Below, piece after piece: positions 1-7,068 of a DNA stretch of 12,066 nucleotides. The notes under the pieces are model-generated. The model was not told the origin of the DNA, searched no databases, and saw only the letters and a list, made by a program, of their open reading frames with translations. Both the position numbers and the translations under genes were made by a program. Origin of the DNA: an uncultured Bacteroidales bacterium (GTDB lineage: Bacteria; Bacteroidota; Bacteroidia; Bacteroidales; Marinilabiliaceae); assembly GCA_934725785.1 (NCBI GenBank), contig CAKVCS010000020.1:1-12066 (forward strand), read 5' to 3'. Positions within the stretch are counted from its first letter, which is position 1, and every line of letters starts with the position of its first letter.

Positions 1-1
1 G

Positions 2-172
2 GCCTACTCCACATATCGCGAGGCGCACCGCATGCAGAGGCACATACGCCGTGTGACGAGATACCTCGACGCGTTCGCCAGGAACGCCAAGCAGTATGAA
101 CGCTTCGTCAAGACGTCCGCCGATGGCCAGGAGGGCGAAAAGGAGGGTTTGAGCCGTGCTTGTAAGCAGTAG
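2..172 (+). CDS. C-terminal part of an unidentified protein
   Basis: This is an open reading frame entering from the left edge and ending at the TAG at 170-172, giving 56 residues. The visible part is strongly basic and probably helical, with many Arg and Lys (for example RMQRHIRRVTRYLDAFARN), and has a polar Gly/Glu/Lys-rich tail. I do not recognise the family. It is followed after 30 bases by the acetyltransferase gene on the same strand, so the two may be co-transcribed. The frame has GC-rich third positions like its neighbours, which supports it being real coding sequence. The start and any domain lie outside the window, so no function is proposed. Confidence 0.55.
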   Translation, partial: AYSTYREAHRMQRHIRRVTRYLDAFARNAKQYERFVKTSADGQEGEKEGLSRACKQ

Positions 173-202
173 GCCGAATAGTCGCCACGCCCGCCTGTAG
201 CC

Positions 203-721
203 ATGAGAGGAGACAAAGTCCGCCTGCGGGCGCTTGAGCCATCCGATGCCGACCTGCTCTTCGAGTGGGAGAACAACCCCGACTTTTGGGAGGCGGGCGA
301 CCGCCGGTGGCCAGTCTCGCTCGCCGACGTCAAGTCGCTCGTGGCGCACTCTGACCTCGATGTGTGGCAGACGAGGCAGGTCAGGTTCATGATAGACTCG
401 CTCTCCGACGGCCGGTCGGTCGGATGCATAGACGTTTTCGATTTCGACCCGCTCAACATGCACTGCTCGCTCGGGATCCTCATCGAGCCTGGCAGCCGTG
501 GCAACGGCTATGCCCGCGAGGCCGTACGCCTCGTTGAGTCTTTTGCGCGAGACGTGCTCCTGGCCCACAGCGTCTGCGTCACCGTGGCGGCGGACAATCA
601 GCCAAGCATTGCCCTCTTCATGGCGGCGGGCTATGAGCGGGCGGGCGTCATGCGTCAGCACATAAGGCGAGGCCGCGCCTTCATCGACGAGGTTTTCCTC
701 CAAAAAGTATTCGGGGAGTAG
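203..721 (+). CDS. GNAT family N-acetyltransferase (RimJ/RimL/SpeG-like)
   Basis: This 172-residue protein is predicted to transfer an acetyl group from acetyl-CoA to an amine, either a protein N-terminus or a small molecule. It is the usual length for a single GNAT domain. The N-terminus VRLRALEPSDADLLFEWENN is typical of the RimJ/RimL branch. The acetyl-CoA pyrophosphate loop is visible as R99-G-N-G-Y-A104, following the strand around residues 88-95. Residues 130-143 (ADNQPSIALFMAAG) match the usual Asn/Ser helix and the G-[YF] turn near the C-terminus. No signal peptide or membrane segment is seen, so it should be cytoplasmic. The substrate cannot be read from the sequence; the central region around GCIDVFDFD resembles spermidine acetyltransferase only loosely. 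It lies 41 bases upstream of the ABC-F gene on the same strand. Confidence 0.88.
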   Translation: MRGDKVRLRALEPSDADLLFEWENNPDFWEAGDRRWPVSLADVKSLVAHSDLDVWQTRQVRFMIDSLSDGRSVGCIDVFDFDPLNMHCSLGILIEPGSRGNGYAREAVRLVESFARDVLLAHSVCVTVAADNQPSIALFMAAGYERAGVMRQHIRRGRAFIDEVFLQKVFGE

Positions 722-762
722 GCGGCCCGGCAATTGCCATTCTTACACATATATACCACGTA

Positions 763-2673
763 ATGAACTATCTCTCAGTAGAGGATTTGCGTTTCCGTTG
801 GGGAGACGTGACCCTTTTTGACGGCATATCTTTCGGCATAAGCGAGGGGCAGAAAGTTGCCCTCGTGGCAAGAAACGGGGCGGGCAAGAGCACGCTGCTG
901 AGCATGCTGTCGGGGGCCCGCTCCGGAGCCGTCGGCGACCACGAGGCCCCCGATTCTGGCAAGATAACGTGGAACGACAATATCCGCGTAGGCTGGCTGC
1001 AACAGGACCCGGTCATGGATCCCGAGATGTCGGTGCTTGAGCTAGTCTTCGCGTCAGACAATCCCGCAGCCCAGACAGTAAGGGACTATGAGGCTGCCGT
1101 CGCGAGGCATGACGACGATGCCGTGCCTGCGCTCATCGAGAAGATGGACGCGCTCAAGGCGTGGGACTACGAGAGCCGAGCCAAGCAGATGCTCAGCCGC
1201 CTCTACATCGACGATTTCGACAAGAAGGCGGGCCAGCTGTCGGGTGGGCAGCGCAAACGCGTAGCCATCGCCAACCTGCTTCTCTCGGAGCCCGACTTCC
1301 TCATCCTCGACGAACCCACCAACCATCTTGACGTCGAGATCATCGAGTGGCTCGAGGAGTACCTCAGCCGCTCGACGGCAACGTTGCTCATGGTGACGCA
1401 TGACCGTTACTTCCTCGACCGCGTCTGCACCAGCATTCTCGAGCTCGACAACCACGTCATATTCTCCTATGACGGCAACTACGCATACTACCTCCAGAAG
1501 CGCCAGGAGCGAATGGACTCCCGCCAAGCCGAGGTGGCCAAGGCCCGCAACCTCCTGCGCCGCGAGCAAGAGTGGATAAACCGCATGCCGCAGGCGCGGG
1601 GCACCAAGGCGCAGTTTCGCATTGACGCTTTCGAGAAGCTGCAAGAGCGCGCCAAGAAAGTAAGGGACGAGCGCGGCTTCGCCCTCGAGTTCGGAAGCGC
1701 AAGGCTCGGTCGCAAGGTGGTCGACGCCTTCGACCTCCACAAGGAGTTCGCCGGGCGGACTGTCATCGACGATTTCAGCTACAAATTCGCACGCGGTGAG
1801 CGGGTGGCCATCGTAGGGCCAAACGGCAGCGGTAAGTCGACCATGCTCAACATGCTCACCGGCTGCCTCGAGCCCGACTCGGGGCGGATTGAGACCGGCG
1901 AGACCGTCGTCACGGGATACTACCGCCAGGGCGGCATCTCCGTAGCGCCGCACAAGACTGTGCTCGAGGTCATTGAGGACATCGCCGACCAGATTGAGAA
2001 AGAGGGCGGCAGCACTGTGCCGGCGGCGCAGTTCCTTCGCCAGTTCCTCTTCCCAAACGAGATGCACCACGTCCGGGTCGAGAGCCTGTCGGGCGGGGAG
2101 CGAAAGAGGCTCTACCTCGTCACCGTGCTTATGAGGCAGCCCAACTTCCTTTTGCTCGACGAGCCGACCAACGACCTCGACATCCTCTCGCTCAACGTGC
2201 TTGAGGATTATCTCACTTCCTTTGGCGGCACGGTCGTCATCGTCTCGCACGACCGTTTCTTTGTCGACAAGGTGGCCGACCACCTCTTCGTCCTCGATGG
2301 CAAGGGGGGGGTGAAGGATTTCCCGGGCAACTACAGCGAATACCTCATGTGGCGCAAGGAGGCCGAGCGCCAGCAGCGCGAGGCGGCGCAGGCCAAGGCG
2401 GCGCAGTCCCCAAGGCGCGACACCGTGGCGCAGCAGCCCAAGGCCACTCGCCCGGCCAAGCTCTCTTACGCGCAGAAAAAAGAGCTCGAGAAGATTGACG
2501 CCGAGCTGCCCAGGCTCAACGAACGCAAGGCGGAGATAGAGTCCCTCCTTGCCGGCGGAGAGACCGACCCGCGGAAGATTATGGACCTCTCCGATGAATA
2601 CGGCAAGATCAAGGGCCAGATTGACGAGATGGAGATGCGATGGCTCGAGCTGCAAGAAATTACGGAGGGCTGA
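763..2673 (+). CDS. uup: ABC-F family ATPase, Uup type
   Basis: This 636-residue protein has two ABC ATPase domains and no membrane segments, the ABC-F layout. ABC-F proteins act on the ribosome; Uup is linked to translation and to genome stability. Domain 1 has a Walker A at 36-44 (ARNGAGKST), a signature LSGGQ at 159-163 and Walker B with D183 and E184. Domain 2 has Walker A at 352-360 (GPNGSGKST), LSGGE at 442-446 and Walker B with D466 and E467. The linker at about 240-310 is charged and helical. The C-terminal tail, about 560-636, is a coiled coil (KLSYAQKKELEKIDAELPRL) like the Uup C-terminal domain, and the length is close to that of E. coli Uup (about 635). The first Walker A has Ala36 where the consensus has Gly; both catalytic Glu residues are kept. 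An in-frame run of eight G lies at 2304-2311. The start gives the expected N-terminus MNYLSVEDLRF. A different ABC-F subfamily is possible but less likely. Confidence 0.92.
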   Translation: MNYLSVEDLRFRWGDVTLFDGISFGISEGQKVALVARNGAGKSTLLSMLSGARSGAVGDHEAPDSGKITWNDNIRVGWLQQDPVMDPEMSVLELVFASDNPAAQTVRDYEAAVARHDDDAVPALIEKMDALKAWDYESRAKQMLSRLYIDDFDKKAGQLSGGQRKRVAIANLLLSEPDFLILDEPTNHLDVEIIEWLEEYLSRSTATLLMVTHDRYFLDRVCTSILELDNHVIFSYDGNYAYYLQKRQERMDSRQAEVAKARNLLRREQEWINRMPQARGTKAQFRIDAFEKLQERAKKVRDERGFALEFGSARLGRKVVDAFDLHKEFAGRTVIDDFSYKFARGERVAIVGPNGSGKSTMLNMLTGCLEPDSGRIETGETVVTGYYRQGGISVAPHKTVLEVIEDIADQIEKEGGSTVPAAQFLRQFLFPNEMHHVRVESLSGGERKRLYLVTVLMRQPNFLLLDEPTNDLDILSLNVLEDYLTSFGGTVVIVSHDRFFVDKVADHLFVLDGKGGVKDFPGNYSEYLMWRKEAERQQREAAQAKAAQSPRRDTVAQQPKATRPAKLSYAQKKELEKIDAELPRLNERKAEIESLLAGGETDPRKIMDLSDEYGKIKGQIDEMEMRWLELQEITEG

Positions 2674-2754
2674 CCGCTCGTCTCATCTTCGGAGATATTT
2701 TGTTTATAACTGAGACTCACTCAGAGCAAAAACCACATTGAACATTCACATCAG

Positions 2755-3669
2755 ATGAGCAGAGTTATAGGCATTGGCGAGACGGTGCTCGACATTGTCT
2801 TCAACGACAGGCGCGAGCCGCTAAGCGCCAAGCCGGGCGGCTCGGTCTACAACGCCATGATATCCGTGGCGCGCGCTGGCTTCCCAGCCTCTATGATAAC
2901 CGAGATGGGCGATGACGCCGTCGGCGGAATCATCCTCTCTTTCCTACGCCAGAATGGAGTCGACGGCTCACTCGTCACCGTCAATGAGGGATGCCAGAGC
3001 CACCTCGCCCTCGCTTTCCTCGACAAGGACAAGAAGGCGGACTATGAGTTTTACAAGGACTACAAGGCGCAGCGCATCCGCTTCGCCATGCCCACCTTCG
3101 ACGCCGGGGACGTGCTGCTCTTCGGCTCTTATTTCGCCATAAACCCGGGCCTGCGGGCCGACGTGTTGCCCGTCATCGAGACGGCCAGGGCGCAAGGGGC
3201 TTTGCTCTTCTACGATGTCAACTTCCGCGCCTCGCACAGGTCGGAGGCCAAGGCCCTGTGGCCTGCCATTGAGCAGAATATGCGTCTCGCCCACGTGGTC
3301 AAGGGGTCCGACGAGGACATTGAGATAATGCTCGGCGAGAAGGACTGGCGCAAGGCCTACCGCGATGTCATCAGCTCTCTTTGTCCCTATTTCATCTGCA
3401 CCCAGGGCGGCTCGGGCGCTACGCTCCTCACGCCAGATGGCGAGTGGCACGTCGACGCTCGCCACATCGAGCCGGTCTCGACCATAGGGGCGGGCGACAG
3501 CTTCAACGCCGGCACCGTCTGCGGACTGCTCTCCGCCGGCGTGTCTGCCGGCTCTGTGGGCGGCGCGTCTTTCGCCTCCGCGCTTGCCGAGTCCATGGGC
3601 CGAGGCGTGGACTTCGCTACCGAGGTCTGCCTAAGCCTCGACAACTATATTGCGCCAAGGCGCAGCTGA
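2755..3669 (+). CDS. PfkB-family carbohydrate kinase (fructokinase-like)
   Basis: This 304-residue cytoplasmic enzyme should phosphorylate a sugar or nucleoside using ATP. It has the normal length of the ribokinase/PfkB fold. The N-terminal substrate-binding Gly-Gly is at 28-29 (KPGGSVYNAM), followed by GDDAVG around 52-57. The C-terminal PfkB signature is at 243-252 (TIGAGDSFNA), with the catalytic base Asp248 and the GAGD anion hole intact. The common Asp before Thr in the signature is Ser here. The exact sugar cannot be assigned; Bacteroidales proteins of this kind are usually annotated as fructokinase-like or simply carbohydrate kinase. The gene lies 81 bases after the ABC-F gene on the same strand. 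An AT-rich stretch upstream at about 2692-2708 contains TATTTTG, one base short of the Bacteroidetes -7 box, so its own promoter is possible but weak. Confidence 0.93.
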   Translation: MSRVIGIGETVLDIVFNDRREPLSAKPGGSVYNAMISVARAGFPASMITEMGDDAVGGIILSFLRQNGVDGSLVTVNEGCQSHLALAFLDKDKKADYEFYKDYKAQRIRFAMPTFDAGDVLLFGSYFAINPGLRADVLPVIETARAQGALLFYDVNFRASHRSEAKALWPAIEQNMRLAHVVKGSDEDIEIMLGEKDWRKAYRDVISSLCPYFICTQGGSGATLLTPDGEWHVDARHIEPVSTIGAGDSFNAGTVCGLLSAGVSAGSVGGASFASALAESMGRGVDFATEVCLSLDNYIAPRRS

Positions 3670-3754
3670 CGGGGCGCTTCCTCCGCGAGGCCGATGTCCT
3701 CAGCTTCCTCAATCTGCTCTGTAAGCCGGGCGACAGCCTCCATTCTTTTTCTTG

Positions 3755-3986
3755 CGAGCATATGTGAAGAGTAAGTTTATGAGGGCCATGCTTGGAGTGT
3801 TAAAAGTTACCCAGGATAATAAATATTGATGTCTGGAAGTTCGTCCCTCTCCAAGACTTCACCCCCTCCAGTGACATCGACAGGTCGGCCTCCGTGGCAG
3901 GCATCGACCGCCAGCTCTACGACAAGTACCGCCTCTCGCCCGAGGAACGCAGTTTTATCGAGTCCACAATCCGCCCAATGGAATAG
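3755..3986 (+). pseudogene. Relic of a restriction-modification protein C-terminus
   Basis: No intact gene occupies 3670-4022, but two adjacent frames carry fragments that join into one familiar C-terminus. The first frame (3755-3826) reads RAYVKSKFMRAMLGVLKVTQ and a few more residues, then meets a TGA at 3827. The frame starting at 3828 continues DVWKFVPLQDFTPSSDIDRS, then IDRQLYDKYRLSPEERSFIE, and ends STIRPME before the TAG at 3984-3986. The pattern FVPLQDFT...SDID...LYxKYxLsxEExxFIExxIxPM is, from memory, typical of the extreme C-terminus of Eco57I-type N6-DNA methylase or related restriction-modification proteins in Bacteroidetes. The two halves are offset by one base near 3827, and the second has no ATG before its last residues. 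The rest of the gene is gone. The family assignment rests on recalled motifs, not on a search. Confidence 0.6.
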
Positions 3987-4022
3987 AGAATTTAAAATAT
4001 TATCAATAACACCGTTAACGCC

Positions 4023-4547
4023 ATGTCAAAAGTAACAGACCCAACGGGTGCGCAGGCTCAGTCCTTCGACCTCATCATGCGCAAGGAGTTCGCCCTGCAG
4101 ATTATAGAGGGGGTAAAGAGGCTCGAGTTCCGCGCTGTCTCCGATTTCTACATCTCGCGCTATATGCGCGAGAAGCCCGATGGCAGCCTCGAGTATAAGG
4201 ACGAGGTTGAGTACCTCCACTTCCACGATTATAACAAAAGCTGGTTTCTCGACGTCCATATTGAGCCCATCTGGTTTCAGTACGTACACCCCTCTTGCGC
4301 AGAATTTTTTCATCACTATGGCCACTATGAGTTCGATCGGGACATGGAGGAGTTCGCCCACTTTGACCCGGACAATGATGACGACTCTGCTAACATCCCC
4401 AGCCTCTTCTGCATTCCCATTGACGCCATAATCAACACCGACCTCGTCCCTCTCGCCGACATTCGCAAGGCTGGCGAAGTCCCGGTCTACACCATAGCGC
4501 AGTGTGCCGAGAAACTGTCGCCCTCGCGCCGTCGCCCTCGCGCTTAG
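4023..4547 (+). CDS. ASCH/PUA-like domain protein, function unknown
   Basis: This 174-residue soluble protein has an N-terminal segment, FDLIMRKEFALQIIEGVKRL (15-34) followed by EFR (35-37), that resembles the ASCH domain pattern in which a G-x-K-x-x-E-x-R element lies in a PUA-like beta barrel. ASCH domains are thought to bind RNA or modified nucleotides; no activity can be assigned here. The middle is rich in aromatic and His residues (HFHDYNKSW at 66-74, HHYGHYEFD at 97-105), and an acidic stretch follows (DPDNDDDSAN at 115-124). The C-terminus is basic (SPSRRRPRA) and appears to come from a 14-base tandem duplication at the end of the gene. No signal peptide is present. It follows the restriction-modification relic by 36 bases, so both could be remnants of one acquired segment, but that is a guess. 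Confidence that it is coding is high; the domain call is moderate. Confidence 0.72.
   Translation: MSKVTDPTGAQAQSFDLIMRKEFALQIIEGVKRLEFRAVSDFYISRYMREKPDGSLEYKDEVEYLHFHDYNKSWFLDVHIEPIWFQYVHPSCAEFFHHYGHYEFDRDMEEFAHFDPDNDDDSANIPSLFCIPIDAIINTDLVPLADIRKAGEVPVYTIAQCAEKLSPSRRRPRA
4517..4543 (+). repeat. Tandem 13-base repeat (14-base period) at the 3' end of the ASCH gene
   Basis: GTCGCCCTCGCGC occurs at 4517-4529 and again at 4531-4543, with a single C between them. A 14-base period shifts the reading frame. With one copy the frame would run on as LSPSRLGNLG and stop at a TGA near 4559; with two copies it reads LSPSRRRPRA and stops at 4545-4547. Confidence 0.8.
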
Positions 4548-4599
4548 GCAATCTCGGATGAGATAAACATATATGACAATCAATTAATTAGCCTTTATT

Positions 4600-5400
4600 A
4601 TGAAAATCTTCAGATTATTGCTCGCGGCTGCGGCTCTTTGCGCGGCAGGCTCTGTGTACGCCCAGCAGACGCAGGAGGTTGTCTACCTCAAGAACGGCTC
4701 AGTCATCCACGGCACGGTTCTCGAGACCCTGCCTGGCGTCAGCATCAAGGTGCGCAACAACGTCGGCGATGTCATGGTCTATTCCATGGCCGACGTTGAG
4801 AAGATTGCCAAGGAGGCTGCCTCCGCCACGCCTTCGTCCTACAGCCCGGCCGCCTCGCCCTCTACCTCTTCGTGCTCGGGCTGCCTCATCCGCGGCTATC
4901 GCGGTTTCGCTGATGGCGGCATATATGCCAGCACTCTCAGGATTGAGTATGATGGAGAAGAAGAGGGCAGAGACTCTTATACCCGCATCGGTTTCTCTAC
5001 GACCCACGGTTTCCAGTTCAACCCGCATATTTTCCTGGGTGGCGGTTTCGGTATGCAGGGTTACTTGGATGACTATTTTGTGGAGGACTTCGACCTCATT
5101 ATGCCAATTTATGCGGCTTTCCGCTGCGATTTTGTTGATAAGCGAGTCTCTCCTTTCGCCTCGTTCCGTCTTGGTGGCTTCACAAGCCTCATGTGCATTG
5201 ATGACGAGTCTTTTGGTGGTGCCTACTTCAACCTCAATTTCGGCGTCCGCATTCGCAGGCTCAACATCGCAATAGGCTATGAGGGCATGCCTGGCACAGC
5301 CAGCGTCTATGACAATGATTTCCGTTACGTCGATTTTGATACCAAGCTCAACTCTTTCGTCTTCCGTGTAGGCGTCGACTTTGGTCGCCGCGCTGACTGA
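4600..5400 (+). CDS. Exported outer-membrane beta-barrel-like protein
   Basis: This 266-residue protein begins with a clear Sec signal peptide (KIFRLLLAAAALCAAGSVYA) with a likely signal peptidase I cut after Ala21, before QQTQ. Residues 25-72 form a small beta-rich domain (EVVYLKNGSVIHGTVLE ... VMVYSMADVEKI) of a kind often found at the N-terminus of Bacteroidetes secreted or outer-membrane proteins. A Ser/Ala/Pro linker with a CSGC motif follows at about 76-98. From about 99 to the end, alternating hydrophobic and polar strands with many Gly and aromatic residues suggest an eight-strand OmpW/opacity-like barrel, ending FVFRVGVDFGRRAD. No catalytic motif is visible, so a structural or adhesion role is possible but unproven. 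The AT-rich leader at 4556-4599 probably holds its own promoter. A strong terminator follows 22 bases after the stop. Confidence 0.82.
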   Translation: MKIFRLLLAAAALCAAGSVYAQQTQEVVYLKNGSVIHGTVLETLPGVSIKVRNNVGDVMVYSMADVEKIAKEAASATPSSYSPAASPSTSSCSGCLIRGYRGFADGGIYASTLRIEYDGEEEGRDSYTRIGFSTTHGFQFNPHIFLGGGFGMQGYLDDYFVEDFDLIMPIYAAFRCDFVDKRVSPFASFRLGGFTSLMCIDDESFGGAYFNLNFGVRIRRLNIAIGYEGMPGTASVYDNDFRYVDFDTKLNSFVFRVGVDFGRRAD

Positions 5401-5422
5401 TGCGGATAATCGTAATTAAATG

Positions 5423-5458
5423 AAAAATCCCCGCGCAAGCATTTGCGCGGGGATTTTT
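5423..5458. terminator. Bidirectional intrinsic terminator
   Basis: A perfect 16-base inverted repeat (5423-5438 and 5443-5458) encloses the four-base loop GCAT. The stem core is CCCCGCGC and both sides end in a run of five A or T, so it can terminate transcription in either direction. It lies just after the exported barrel gene and faces the convergent FKBP operon. Confidence 0.92.
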
Positions 5459-5504
5459 CTGTCAACTCTGTCCTCGCCCATAGTGCGGCTTCAGGACTCG
5501 GAAA

Positions 5505-5539
5505 AGCCCCCGCAAGGCTTTTGCAGCCATGCGGGGGCT
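5505..5539 (-). terminator. Intrinsic terminator of the FKBP operon
   Basis: The ten-base arms AGCCCCCGCA (5505-5514) and TGCGGGGGCT (5530-5539) pair perfectly. A second inner pairing, GGCT (5516-5519) with AGCC (5525-5528), extends the hairpin. Read on the minus strand, the stem is followed by CTTTTCC, a short U tract. It lies 24 bases beyond the stop of the FKBP lipoprotein gene. Confidence 0.82.
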
Positions 5540-5563
5540 CGTGTGCGATAGATTGCCTATGCT

Positions 5564-6361
5564 TTACTTCATAATCTCGACAAGCTCAATCTGGAATATG
5601 AGGGTGGCGTTAGGGCCGATCTTGTCGCCTGCGCCGCGCTTGCCATACGCCAGGTCTGCCGGCACGTAAATCTCCCACTTGGAGCCTACGGGCATCATCT
5701 GCAGAGCCTCTGTCCAGCCCTTTATCACGCCGCGGACTGCGAATGTGGCGGGAATGCTGTCATTGCTTGCGTCGAACTCGGTGCCGTCAATCAGTGTGCC
5801 GCGGTAGTTCACCTTCACGCGGTCGCTCTCCTTGGGCTTCGGGCCGTTGCCAGCCACCAGTATCTTATATTGCAGTCCGCTGGCGGTAGAGTCCACGCCC
5901 TCGGCCTTGATGTTGCTCTCCAGGAAAGCCCTGCCCTCGGCCTCGTTGGCCGCAGCCTCTGCGTCGCGCTTGGCCTGCATCTCGGCCCTCTTGGCGGTCG
6001 ACTTCTTGTTCAGTATGGCCTGCGCCATGTCCATCTCTATGGCTGCCTTGCCTGTGGCGAGCTGCGATTTGGCTGCTGCCATGAAGAGGTCGCTGCTCAC
6101 GGAGTCAATCTGCGCCTTGATGTTCTCCACGTAATCGGGGCGGAGGCTGCTGCCGTTGAGGGCTTTGGCGTAGGCCACGTAGTCGATGGTGTCTATTGGC
6201 AGCTGCTTGAACTGCTCGCGCAGGTAGTTGCCGAAGGTCACGCCGAGGGCGTAGCTTACGGAGTCCTGCTCAGTCTTGAGGTTCGCTTTGGGGCTTATGC
6301 CGCCCTGGCAGGATGTCAGTATGCATCCTGTGCCCGCGATGATGAAAAATGCCTTTTTCAT
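5564..6361 (-). CDS. FKBP-type peptidyl-prolyl isomerase, lipoprotein (FkpA/Mip-like)
   Basis: This 265-residue protein should catalyse cis-trans isomerisation of prolyl bonds in the periplasm. The N-terminus is a lipoprotein signal with lipobox L-T-S-C and lipidated Cys18, so it should be membrane-anchored. Residues 30-155 form a helical region with long charged stretches (KKSTAKRAEMQAKRDAEAAA), matching the dimerisation and chaperone arm of FkpA and Mip. The FKBP domain occupies about 160-265. Residues equivalent to the FKBP12 active site are present: Tyr186, Phe196, Asp197, Phe207, Val212-Ile213, Trp216, Tyr239 and Phe256, so it is probably active. It lies 29 bases downstream of the second FKBP gene with no visible promoter between them, suggesting co-transcription, and is followed by a terminator at 5505-5539. 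Confidence 0.93.
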   Translation of the reverse strand: MKKAFFIIAGTGCILTSCQGGISPKANLKTEQDSVSYALGVTFGNYLREQFKQLPIDTIDYVAYAKALNGSSLRPDYVENIKAQIDSVSSDLFMAAAKSQLATGKAAIEMDMAQAILNKKSTAKRAEMQAKRDAEAAANEAEGRAFLESNIKAEGVDSTASGLQYKILVAGNGPKPKESDRVKVNYRGTLIDGTEFDASNDSIPATFAVRGVIKGWTEALQMMPVGSKWEIYVPADLAYGKRGAGDKIGPNATLIFQIELVEIMK

Positions 6362-6390
6362 TTCTGTTGTTAAGTGTATGTTTTCTTTTC

Positions 6391-6978
6391 TTATTTCAAG
6401 ATGTCGAGAAGCTCAACCTCGAAAATGAGGGTAGCGTATGGCGGTATGGACTGCCCGGCCCCGCGAGCTCCGTAGCCCAGGTTGTAGGGGATGAAGAGCT
6501 TCCACTTCGAGCCTACAGGCATCAGCTGCAGAGCCTCGACCCATCCGGCTATCACGCCGTTCACGGGGAAGTCGGCAGGTTCGCCGCGGCGCACGGAGGA
6601 GTCGAAGACGGTGCCGTCAATCAGGGTGCCGTGATAGTGGCAGCGCACGGTGTCCGTGGCCTTGGGCCTGGCGCCCTTGCCCTCGACGAGAACCTCGTAC
6701 TGGAGGCCGCTCGGCAGGGTGGTGACCTCGGCGCGGGCCGCATTGGCTGCGAGGAACGCCTTGCCCTCCTCAACGCTCGCCTTCATCTTGTTCTCCTCCA
6801 GCTCTGTGAAATATTTCTGCAGGAGCTCGCCTGCCTCCTGGGCGCTTATCTCGGTCGGGATGCCGGTCATGACATCTTTCAGGCCTTTGAAAATCTGCTC
6901 GAAGTCTACGTTGGTCGCGCCCTCGCCTTTCAGGTTGGCGCCGATGTTCATGCCTATGGCATAGCTCGTCTTTTTCAA
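6391..6978 (-). CDS. FKBP-type peptidyl-prolyl isomerase, no signal peptide
   Basis: This prolyl isomerase has 195 residues if it starts at the TTG at 6976-6978, giving the N-terminus MKKTSYAIGMNIGANL. Related Bacteroidales FKBPs begin near this SYALG-like segment. The ATG at 7047 would add 23 residues (MAYLCQREKRIINRPRTGQK and three more) with no recognisable character, and it lies upstream of a promoter box at 7034-7041, so it is probably outside the transcript. Residues 1-75 form the helical dimerisation arm and about 88-195 the FKBP domain. Active-site equivalents are Tyr115, Phe125, Asp126, Phe137, Val142-Ile143, Trp146, Tyr169 and Phe186. Without a signal peptide it should be cytoplasmic, unlike its downstream partner, with which it shares strong sequence similarity (both have GTLIDGT and EALQ.MPVGSKW). 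The pair probably arose by duplication. Confidence 0.88.
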   Translation of the reverse strand: MKKTSYAIGMNIGANLKGEGATNVDFEQIFKGLKDVMTGIPTEISAQEAGELLQKYFTELEENKMKASVEEGKAFLAANAARAEVTTLPSGLQYEVLVEGKGARPKATDTVRCHYHGTLIDGTVFDSSVRRGEPADFPVNGVIAGWVEALQLMPVGSKWKLFIPYNLGYGARGAGQSIPPYATLIFEVELLDILK

Positions 6979-7033
6979 GTCTGTTCTCTTTTGCCCCGTG
7001 CGGGGGCGGTTTATAATTCTCTTTTCGCGCTGG

Positions 7034-7041
7034 CAAAGATA
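7034..7041 (-). promoter_or_regulatory. Bacteroidetes-type -7 box for the FKBP operon
   Basis: Read on the minus strand this is TATCTTTG, an exact match to the Bacteroidetes -7 consensus TAnnTTTG. It is 55 bases upstream of the TTG start of the FKBP gene and just past the stop of the LRR gene, a sensible place for a promoter. I find no clear -33 TTG element at the usual spacing, so confidence is moderate. Confidence 0.6.
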
Positions 7042-7068
7042 CGCCATTCATCCGTATCCGCCTATCTG

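Noticed and set aside
1054..2655. 533-codon open frame opposite the ABC-F gene
   Set aside because: It is a mirror of a GC-rich, strongly conserved coding sequence; the product is low-complexity Leu/Val/Glu sequence with no domain.
3646..3763. Short minus-strand frame starting MLARKRMEAVARL, 38 codons
   Set aside because: It overlaps the end of the sugar kinase gene, has no recognised family and is short enough to arise by chance.
3829..4035. Plus-strand frame with an ATG at 3829, Ser/Pro/Thr-rich
   Set aside because: It is out of frame with the restriction-modification relic that occupies the same bases, and overlaps the ASCH start; the composition is that of a shifted frame.
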